DNA of 64,000 nt. It comes from Paracoccaceae bacterium. Its GTDB lineage: Bacteria > Pseudomonadota > Alphaproteobacteria > Rhodobacterales > Rhodobacteraceae. The notes beneath the pieces are model-generated. The model was given only the letters and a program-made list of their open reading frames with translations, was not told where the DNA came from and searched no databases. The DNA is taken from contig JAHRVG010000029.1 in the NCBI GenBank assembly GCA_019090795.1, forward strand, positions 1-64,000, read 5' to 3'. Below are positions 57,510 through 64,000 of this stretch, piece by piece. Positions within the stretch are counted from its first letter, which is position 1; each line of letters opens with the position of its first letter. Position numbers and translations under genes: made by a program.

Positions 57510-58739
57510 ATGGATTTCAGCGATACCCCCGAAGAAGCCGCATTCCGCAAAGACGCCTGTGCTTGGCTTGAAGCCAACGCCACCCTGCGCGATGGCAGCG
57601 AAAAAGTGCAAGATGCCTTTATGGCCAACACACCCGAAGAAGTGACCGCCGCGCAGGCTTGGCAAAAACGCAAGGCTGAAGGGGGCTGGGCTGGCATAAC
57701 TTGGCCCAAAGAATATGGCGGGCGCGGTGGCAACGAGATGCAACAGATCATCTGGAATCAGGAAGAGGGCCGCTATAAAGTACCGCCCAATATCTTTGTG
57801 GTCAGCTCCGGTTTGGTCGCCCCGACCCTGATTGCTCATGGCACCGATAAGCAGAAAACTGAAATTCTGCCAAGCCTGCTCAGCGGGGAGGGTGTCTGGT
57901 GTCAGTTGTTCTCTGAACCTGCCGCAGGTTCAGACCTTGCAGGTATCCGTACGCGGGCGCGTCGTGACGGAGATGACTGGGTTATTACCGGCCAAAAAAT
58001 CTGGACCTCGGGCGCGCATTATTCTGGGTATGGTATTCTGCTGGCCCGTTCCAATCCTGATGTGGCCAAACACAAGGGCCTGACCATGTTCGTGGTCAAA
58101 ATGGATTCGCCTGGTATCGAGGCCCGCCGGATCAAACAAATTTCCGGCCACTCCAGTTTTAACGAAGTGTTTCTGGATGAACTAAGAATTCCCGACAGTG
58201 ACCGGCTTGGCCCGGTTGATGGTGGTTGGCGTGTGGCAATGACGACGCTGACCAATGAACGCTACACTTTGGCCATCGGTCGTTCGGTCGGCGGGATGCG
58301 CGCCGAAGAGCTGATTCCGCTGGCATCCGGCGTTACCCTAAACGGCCGTCCCGCTATTGAAAACGATCAGGTGCGTGCCAAGATCGCTGAATTTGCCAGC
58401 CGCCAGCGCGGGATGGAGTTCACCAGCTATCGTATTATGACCGCGCTTTCTCGTGACAAGGAGCCGATGGTCGAGGGATCAATCGGCAAGCTTATGCTAG
58501 GTAAACTGCGTCAGGAAATGGCTAGTTTTGCTTTGGAACTTACTGGTAGTACCGCAGGAATTAGCGACCAACCCAAGGATGAAACCGGGCTTTGGCGGGT
58601 TGATTATCTGACCGCGCCGGGCAACCGGATTTCCGGCGGTTCAGATGAAATTCAGCGCAACATCATCGCGGAACGGTTGTTGGGGATGCCTCCGGAAATT
58701 CGCACGGATAAAGACACACCATTTTCGCAACTCAAGTAA
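57510..58739 (+). CDS. Acyl-CoA dehydrogenase (4), probable catalytic subunit
   Basis: A 409-residue family member (MDFSDTPEEAAFRKDACAWL; QLFSEPAAGSDLAGIRTRAR; GNRISGGSDEIQRNIIAERL). Glu is present at the isovaleryl-type catalytic site (TTLTNERYTLAIGRSVG). The preceding gene lacks that Glu, so the two likely form one heteromeric enzyme, as in the FadE pairs for bulky substrates in actinobacteria. The 1-bp gap to the upstream gene supports coupled expression. Confidence 0.92.
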   Translation: MDFSDTPEEAAFRKDACAWLEANATLRDGSEKVQDAFMANTPEEVTAAQAWQKRKAEGGWAGITWPKEYGGRGGNEMQQIIWNQEEGRYKVPPNIFVVSSGLVAPTLIAHGTDKQKTEILPSLLSGEGVWCQLFSEPAAGSDLAGIRTRARRDGDDWVITGQKIWTSGAHYSGYGILLARSNPDVAKHKGLTMFVVKMDSPGIEARRIKQISGHSSFNEVFLDELRIPDSDRLGPVDGGWRVAMTTLTNERYTLAIGRSVGGMRAEELIPLASGVTLNGRPAIENDQVRAKIAEFASRQRGMEFTSYRIMTALSRDKEPMVEGSIGKLMLGKLRQEMASFALELTGSTAGISDQPKDETGLWRVDYLTAPGNRISGGSDEIQRNIIAERLLGMPPEIRTDKDTPFSQLK

Positions 58740-58765
58740 CAATCCAACAAAAGGGAAAATCTGCC

Positions 58766-59536
58766 ATGAATAATCCAATGTCACTCGAGGGCTCCGTTAT
58801 CATCGTGACCGGTGCGGGTCAGGGAATTGGTCGAGGTGTTGCTACTCTCGCTGCCGATCTTGGCGCGCGTGTCGTGGCCGTTGATATGAATGCGGAAGCT
58901 GTAAATGAAACCGCCGATTTGATCGGGGAGGCTTGTGTGGCTTTGGTCGGTGATGTGGCCGATCCCGAATTTCCCGATCGCATGGTGAAATTTACCGTCG
59001 ATACATTTGGCGACATAAACGGGTTGGTAAATAACGCGGGCATCGTACGCGCCGCGATGGCCGACAAGATGACCCGTGAAACATGGCAACAGGTTATCGA
59101 CGTTAACTTGACAGGTGTGTTTGCCTGTCTTCAGGCCGTGGGTATCTATTTCAAAGAACAGGTGAAACTGGGTAAAACCGGCCTTCGATCAATTGTTAAT
59201 ATTTCATCTGATGCTGGGCGCAAAGGCACTATCGGGCAGATCAACTATGGCGCAGCCAAGGCGGGTGTTCTGGGTCTGACCATGAGTGCGGCACGTGAAT
59301 GGGGACGTTACGAAATCAACGTTAACACCGTGGCCTTTGGCATGATCGAAACCCCGATGACAGAGACCATTCGCTCCGACAAATTCCGCGATAAATATCT
59401 GTCTCAAATTCCGATGGGTCGGATGAGCACCCCTGAGGAAGTCGCCAAGCCCGTCTGTTTTCTGCTGTCCGGTGCAGCGTCTTATATCACCGGTCAACAT
59501 CTGAGCGTGAATGGTGGTTATCACATCGGATTTTAA
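58766..59536 (+). CDS. Short-chain dehydrogenase/reductase
   Basis: A 256-residue classical SDR: NAD(P)-binding VTGAGQGIGRG, NNAG in GLVNNAGIVRAAM, catalytic Ser in NISSDAGRKG and Tyr-x3-Lys in INYGAAKAGVLG. The Asp after beta-2 (VVAVDMNAEA) favours NAD(H). It probably oxidises the 3-hydroxyacyl-CoA made by the hydratases. Last gene of the plus-strand operon, before the terminator at 59560. Confidence 0.93.
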   Translation: MNNPMSLEGSVIIVTGAGQGIGRGVATLAADLGARVVAVDMNAEAVNETADLIGEACVALVGDVADPEFPDRMVKFTVDTFGDINGLVNNAGIVRAAMADKMTRETWQQVIDVNLTGVFACLQAVGIYFKEQVKLGKTGLRSIVNISSDAGRKGTIGQINYGAAKAGVLGLTMSAAREWGRYEINVNTVAFGMIETPMTETIRSDKFRDKYLSQIPMGRMSTPEEVAKPVCFLLSGAASYITGQHLSVNGGYHIGF

Positions 59537-59559
59537 GACCACAGAAAATTTCTTAAAAA

Positions 59560-59594
59560 ACAGGCCCGTAGTTTTCTGCGGGCCTGTCTTGTTT
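59560..59594. terminator. Bidirectional rho-independent terminator
   Basis: ACAGGCCCGTAG (59560-59571) pairs with CTGCGGGCCTGT (59576-59587) around TTTT, one G-U pair. The plus strand continues CTTGTTT and the minus strand continues TTTTTTAAG, so both converging transcripts end here. Confidence 0.9.
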
Positions 59595-59604
59595 GTGCAG
59601 AGGG

Positions 59605-61710
59605 TTATTTTGCCACCGGAATAATCACCGCGTCGGCTGCAACGACACCTTTGCCAACCTCGCCAACGATTAGTGGATTGATGTCAATTGAATCCAGCGT
59701 TTCGGGGTGTGCCGCTGCAAATACGGATAACCGCGAAAGCGCCTCGGCGACCGCATCAACATCACGCGCTGCTGCGCCGCGAAACGCCCCCAGCAATTTC
59801 TTGCCATGAATTTCCTCGATCATGCGGTGCGCTTCGTCCTTGCCAAAGGGGGCAATGCGAAAGGCCACGTCGCCCAGAGCTTCGACCAAAACACCGCCCA
59901 AGCCGAACATCACCACGGGACCAAACAGCGGATCACGGGTCACACCCAAAATTGCTTCTAGACCCGGCGCCGCCTGTTGCGCCACAACGATGCCGTCGAT
60001 TTTGGCGTCCGGCATAGCATCTGCCGCTTTGGCGAGTACGGATTTTGCGGCCTCTTGGACAGCCTCTTTGCTGGTTAGGTTCAGCACAACCCCGCCAATA
60101 TCGGATTTGTGCAGAATATCGGGAGAGGCGATTTTAACCACGATGGGAAAGCCGATGTCTTGCGCCGCCACCGCTGCCTCGGCAGGCGTTTTGGCCAGAA
60201 CTTCGCGCACAATGCCAAGGCCGGTTTTTGCCAGAATTTCTTTGGCCTCAATCTCATTCACCATCGTGGATGGTAGATCGGGGATAACGGCAATTTCGGG
60301 TAAGGGATCTGGAGTTTCATGATTGCGAAACGCATCACCGAAAAACCGCAGGGTGGCAAGCGCGCGCACTGCGCGGGTGGGTTCGTCGAACACCATAAAG
60401 CCTGAGTCTTCGTATAGCTTTCGGTCTTCGGGTTCGGTAAGCGAACAAAACACCATCGGGCGGCCCGGATATTTGGCGCGGATTTTTTCTAGAATGATGC
60501 GGATTTGATCGTTCAGAGATTTAATCAGACCAACGCCGGACATAAAGATAATCGCGGCGTCATAATCGCCTTCACCAAATAACACATCCATGTTCATTTC
60601 CAGGAGGTCCATCTGGTTTACCATCTGTGCAGTGACATCAACTGGGTTGCGTACACCGGCAAAAGGCAGTGCTTTCTTTAGTTTTGCTTGCGCTGATTCG
60701 GGCAAAGGGGCCACATCCAGACCCTGAGCTTCGGCCTCATCCGCCATCAAAACACCGACACCACCGGACACGGTAACCAACCCGGTGCGGCCGCTGTTCA
60801 TAAACGATCCACCAGCGGCACAGGCATAGGTCGCGTCGAGCATATCGTCGACGGAATCTGCCCGATAAACCCCGTACTGGCGCAATGCCGCATCATAGAT
60901 TGCATCTGATCCAGCCAATGAAGCAGTATGTGATTGCGCCGCATCTGCGCCCACTTCGCTGCGGCCCACTTTCATCATCACAACCGGCTTACCAAGGTCG
61001 CGTGCCTGCGACAGCGCATCGAGAAAGCGGTCTCGATCCGTTGCCCCTTCAAGATAACCCATGATGACCTTGGTGTTCGGATCTTCGGCACAATAGGCAA
61101 GGCTGTCGGCAAAATCGACATCGCTGGAATTGCCAGTGGTTGCCCAAAGGTTGATACCAATGCCACGATGTACTGCAAGCTGTAGGCAAAACGAACCAAA
61201 AGCCCCGCTTTGACTGACAATAGAGACCCCGCCAGCCTGCGGAAGGGCCTGCTCAATGGATGTGGTGAAAGTTCCAAACAGGTTCTTGCGGATATTTGCG
61301 ATGCCAAGGCAATTGGGACCAACAACCCGCATACCGGCTTCGCGGGCTATATCCGCAATTTTTGCCTGAAGTGCCGCGCCTTCAGCATCCATTTCGGCAA
61401 ATCCTGAACTGAAAATAACAACACCGCGAACGCCCTTGAGGGCGCAATCCTGTACTGCCTGTACCGCGAGCGACGCAGGCATCGCGATAATTGCTAGATC
61501 CACAGGCCCGGGAACCGCACCAATACTGGGATAGGCCTTCAGCCCTTGAACCACTTCGCGTTTGGGGTTGATTGGATAAATTGCCCCAGCGAACCCGTAG
61601 CGTTTAAGATAATCAACCGGCCGCCCACCGATGCGCGTCGGATCTCCCGAAGCACCGATAACCGCCACTGATTCTGGCGAAAAAAGCGCGTCCATTCCCT
61701 GTGTTCTCAT
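59605..61710 (-). CDS. ADP-forming acyl-CoA synthetase (acetate-CoA ligase family)
   Basis: A 701-residue fusion of the alpha and beta parts of NDP-forming acyl-CoA synthetases. The CoA-binding domain begins FSPESVAVIGASGDPTRIGG; the ligase domain includes GVSIVSQSGAFGSFCLQLAV and a histidine-containing RSEVGADAAQSHTASLAGSD segment; an ATP-grasp domain follows from about 480 (EAKEILAKTGLGIVREVLAK). It activates a carboxylate with ATP, giving ADP. It could activate the imported acid or recover energy from the product. ATG 61710 has AAGGA 8 bases upstream. Confidence 0.93.
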   Translation of the reverse strand: MRTQGMDALFSPESVAVIGASGDPTRIGGRPVDYLKRYGFAGAIYPINPKREVVQGLKAYPSIGAVPGPVDLAIIAMPASLAVQAVQDCALKGVRGVVIFSSGFAEMDAEGAALQAKIADIAREAGMRVVGPNCLGIANIRKNLFGTFTTSIEQALPQAGGVSIVSQSGAFGSFCLQLAVHRGIGINLWATTGNSSDVDFADSLAYCAEDPNTKVIMGYLEGATDRDRFLDALSQARDLGKPVVMMKVGRSEVGADAAQSHTASLAGSDAIYDAALRQYGVYRADSVDDMLDATYACAAGGSFMNSGRTGLVTVSGGVGVLMADEAEAQGLDVAPLPESAQAKLKKALPFAGVRNPVDVTAQMVNQMDLLEMNMDVLFGEGDYDAAIIFMSGVGLIKSLNDQIRIILEKIRAKYPGRPMVFCSLTEPEDRKLYEDSGFMVFDEPTRAVRALATLRFFGDAFRNHETPDPLPEIAVIPDLPSTMVNEIEAKEILAKTGLGIVREVLAKTPAEAAVAAQDIGFPIVVKIASPDILHKSDIGGVVLNLTSKEAVQEAAKSVLAKAADAMPDAKIDGIVVAQQAAPGLEAILGVTRDPLFGPVVMFGLGGVLVEALGDVAFRIAPFGKDEAHRMIEEIHGKKLLGAFRGAAARDVDAVAEALSRLSVFAAAHPETLDSIDINPLIVGEVGKGVVAADAVIIPVAK

Positions 61711-61951
61711 GGTCTTTTCCTTAGTGATATTTTGGCCTTCAAGTCACATTTCCGTGGCCCTCGGCAGGTACATGTTTTCGGTTCGAATAATAGTCGATTT
61801 CAGCCCCTACCTCTAGCAATTTTGCACTGTGGCATTGCCGGGAATTCCTTTTCCTGCATTACGGCAATCGGAGCGAAATTAACGCTGGACAGGCTTAAGG
61901 GAAACTTTTGAGGGCGGTGTTGCTATGGTCACAGGCTTTGGCTGGTTCGGC

Positions 61952-62620
61952 CTAGCCCTGTTGTAGCTTTTGGCGCAAAATATCCAGTTCTTCTGACTGA
62001 CCACGGCAATGGGGCGAGGTTGAAAATCTGTAATCCCCCCTAATTCTTGCGGGGCTTGAATCAAGTAACAGCACACGATCCGCTAGCTCTACGGCGTCTT
62101 GCAAATGATGGGTTACGATAAAGGTATGATAATTGGCGGCCTGCAATATGCCCCGTGTCAGGCTGCGCATCCGGCTCGCAGTTGCCTCGTCAAGCGAGGC
62201 AAAGGCTTCGTCCAGAATAAGGGTATCGGGATTGGCTGCCAAAGCGCGCGCCAAGGCAACGCGCCGCTGTTGACCAAGGGAAAGCTGGCTCGGAAAGGCT
62301 GCATGGCGCTTGCCTAGTTCAACCTGCGCCAGGGCGGCGAGAGCATTGGACTTGTCGCATCCTGTCGCAATCAGGATGTTATCCAACGCGCTGCGCCAGG
62401 GCAAAAGGGTTGGTTCTTGAAAAACTATGCCCACGCGCCCGACGCCGGTAAGGGTGCCGTCAAAGACAGGATCAAGGCCAGAAATAATCCGCATCAGAGT
62501 GGATTTTCCGACACCAGACGGGCCAGTCAGGGCCACGGTTTCACCCCGCTCCACGCTAAGGTAAATATCTCCCAGAACCTGCGTATCGCCAAAGGTTTTC
62601 TCAATGAGGTCAAGTTTCAT
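61952..62620 (-). CDS. ABC transporter ATP-binding protein
   Basis: A 222-residue ATPase of the nitrate/sulfonate/taurine group: Walker A GPSGVGKST, Q-loop GIVFQEPTLLPWRSALDN, signature LSLGQQRRVALARAL, Walker B LILDEAFASLDE and H-loop VTHHLQDAVELADR. ATG 62620 has AAGGAG 7 bases upstream; an earlier in-frame start would overlap the permease more. It couples ATP hydrolysis to the permease at 62617. Confidence 0.93.
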   Translation of the reverse strand: MKLDLIEKTFGDTQVLGDIYLSVERGETVALTGPSGVGKSTLMRIISGLDPVFDGTLTGVGRVGIVFQEPTLLPWRSALDNILIATGCDKSNALAALAQVELGKRHAAFPSQLSLGQQRRVALARALAANPDTLILDEAFASLDEATASRMRSLTRGILQAANYHTFIVTHHLQDAVELADRVLLLDSSPARIRGDYRFSTSPHCRGQSEELDILRQKLQQG

Positions 62621-63405
62621 CCTGACACTCCTTTTCGGCGCCACGCCGAGGAGGATTTTTCCCATGGTTGTACCACCAGATATTCGATCACCAGCATGAT
62701 GGCGATAAACCCGAAGGCATAGGCAAGGATATGTCCGACCTCGAATAATTGAAAGTTCAAATGAATTTGAAAGCCGATACCATTGCTGCGGCCCAAAAAT
62801 TCAACCACCAGTACGATCTTCCAGATAAGGGCAAACCCGGCCCGCCCGGCAGAGGCAAAATGGGGCGCAAGCTGGGGCATGATAACATGGCGCCATCGCG
62901 ACAGGGGGCGCATTTCAAACGTCTGGGCCATATCATCGAGTGCCGGATCAAGAGCGCGCGCGCCTTCGCGCATCATCACTGCGATCATCGGTATTTTGTT
63001 GAGCGCCACAGCCGTAACCGCGGCAACCTCGGTTAGACCTATCCAAAGATAGCATAACACGATGACGACCAAAGCGGGTAGGTTCAGAAAGATGATTAAC
63101 CACGGGCTCGCCCAACTGTTAAAACTCGGATTGCGCCCTGTGGCGATGCCCAACAAGCTGCCGATGCTCATGGCCAGGATGAAGGCGGCGATGACCCGTG
63201 CCAAAGTGGCCACCATATGAAATGCCATCTCGCCCGACAGCGCTTCCTCCCAGAATATCCGCGCGACAATATCAGGAGAAGGCAACAATGTGCCATCCTG
63301 TACATAAAGGGCCGCCCCCGCCCAGAGGGCAAGAAACACCAGAAGCGAAACAACCCCTTTGGAAAGGCCTGCGTAGCTATTTTGTGGGGGTATAGAAGAT
63401 GCCAT
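62617..63405 (-). CDS. ABC transporter permease (SsuC/TauC type)
   Basis: A 262-residue protein with about six membrane helices and the ABC permease coupling region (DPALDDMAQTFEMRPLSRWR, then HVIMPQLAPHFASAGRAGFA). It resembles inner-membrane permeases for sulfonates, taurine or pyrimidines. ATG 63405 starts the conserved region and overlaps the upstream gene by 29 bp; GTG 63444 is a longer alternative. It overlaps the ATPase gene by 4 bp. Confidence 0.88.
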   Translation of the reverse strand: MASSIPPQNSYAGLSKGVVSLLVFLALWAGAALYVQDGTLLPSPDIVARIFWEEALSGEMAFHMVATLARVIAAFILAMSIGSLLGIATGRNPSFNSWASPWLIIFLNLPALVVIVLCYLWIGLTEVAAVTAVALNKIPMIAVMMREGARALDPALDDMAQTFEMRPLSRWRHVIMPQLAPHFASAGRAGFALIWKIVLVVEFLGRSNGIGFQIHLNFQLFEVGHILAYAFGFIAIMLVIEYLVVQPWEKSSSAWRRKGVSG

Positions 63406-64000
63406 CAGGAAGTGATTTAGCCTTTCCAACAAGGGGTACACCACCAGTTTCGGCCATCAGCGCCAGAAATGCGGATGCTGCTGCGGGGTCAATCGGGTCT
63501 GTTGACGGAATGCCTGCGCGAAACCCGACTTTGAGGGCTCTGAAGGCAGCATCATTTTTGGTTTTCATACGCGGGCGCAGGCGATCCCATTCGGCGTCAT
63601 CCTTGGCCAGCTTGTCTTTGGCGGCGCGCGAGGCCGCCGCAAATCCGGCAACCAAATCGGGGTGGTTGCGCAGAAATTCACCTTTGACCACATACCCAAG
63701 CAGAGGAATATCTGGGTCCAGCCCCAGAGCGGTCGCCGCATCCGCAACCGAGATGACTTCGCGAAAGCCTTTGGCCTTCATTTTGGCTAAAAAGTGCCAG
63801 AAATTGATGGTGCCCTGCAATTCGCCTTGTAGCGCTTTTTTGAAAATAAGCGGAGGTGCACCAAAAACCTGTTCGGTTTCACGCTTCAAATCAAATCCCA
63901 ATTTTTGTTGCGCATAGGCTTGCAATATCAACCAGCTTTTATCGACCGGGCCTCCGGCTATGCCGACTTTCAGACCGGAAAGATCGGATAGCTTGTGTAT
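63377..64000 (-). CDS. ABC transporter substrate-binding protein (SsuA/THI5-like), 5' end outside window
   Basis: The frame is open to the last base of the window (it reads DLSGLKVGIAGGPVDKSWLI on entry), so the N-terminal part and signal peptide are missing. The visible ~207 residues match the periplasmic binding proteins of sulfonate/pyrimidine ABC systems (LKVGIAGGP; GTINFWHFLAKMKAKGFREV; LLGYVVKGEFLRNHPDLVAG). The ligand cannot be told. It is the first visible gene of an operon with the permease and ATPase. Confidence 0.85.
   Translation of the reverse strand: MHKLSDLSGLKVGIAGGPVDKSWLILQAYAQQKLGFDLKRETEQVFGAPPLIFKKALQGELQGTINFWHFLAKMKAKGFREVISVADAATALGLDPDIPLLGYVVKGEFLRNHPDLVAGFAAASRAAKDKLAKDDAEWDRLRPRMKTKNDAAFRALKVGFRAGIPSTDPIDPAAASAFLALMAETGGVPLVGKAKSLPDGIFYTPTK

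Overview
The window is a segment of an alphaproteobacterial genome. The flagellar gene set (flaF-flbT beside flagellin, MotE, DUF6468, DUF1217, a MucR-type zinc finger, a CtrA/FtcR-like regulator and an SltF-type lytic transglycosylase) points to Rhodobacterales, most likely a marine roseobacter. The first 50 bases are Illumina Nextera adapter, so genuine sequence starts at 51, inside fliK. No rRNA, tRNA, CRISPR array or insertion sequence was seen.

About 51-46,400 is one large flagellar locus. It holds the hook and rod genes (flgBC, flgEFG, flgD, fliE, flgK, flgL, fliK), the P and L rings (flgI, flgH, flgA), the MS and C rings (fliF, fliG, fliM, fliN), the export apparatus (fliHI, fliPQR, flhAB, a FliJ-like protein), stators and stator-associated genes (motA, motB, motE, two fliL paralogues), two flagellins with the regulators flaF and flbT, and a rod lytic transglycosylase. 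Embedded in it are a putative glycosylation module (19.7-23.9 kb), a sensor kinase/receiver/Hpt signalling module (32-36.5 kb) and a 638-residue exported helical-repeat protein of unknown function (40.7-42.6 kb).

Three features of the flagellar locus stand out. A 1,099-bp inverted repeat (1486-2584 and 13483-14581) carries the two flagellin genes and flanks a 10.9-kb segment that could flip. A short sequence, YTATTCTTGC or a close variant, recurs in almost every gap upstream of non-flagellin flagellar units and looks like the operator of a locus-wide regulator. A decayed rsgA GTPase gene and its acetyltransferase partner sit between flagellar genes.

About 46,400-64,000 is metabolic and reads by eye as more GC-rich. 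A TRAP transporter (dctPMQ order on the minus strand), two enoyl-CoA hydratases, two acyl-CoA dehydrogenases and a class III CoA-transferase lie on the minus strand. They face a plus-strand set: a nitronate monooxygenase-like enzyme, two further acyl-CoA dehydrogenases and a short-chain dehydrogenase. The 343-bp divergent gap holds two copies of an 18-bp palindrome, suggesting both arms answer to one regulator. An ADP-forming acyl-CoA synthetase and an ABC importer cut off by the window edge follow. Together these look like uptake, CoA activation and beta-oxidation-type breakdown of an unidentified carboxylic acid.
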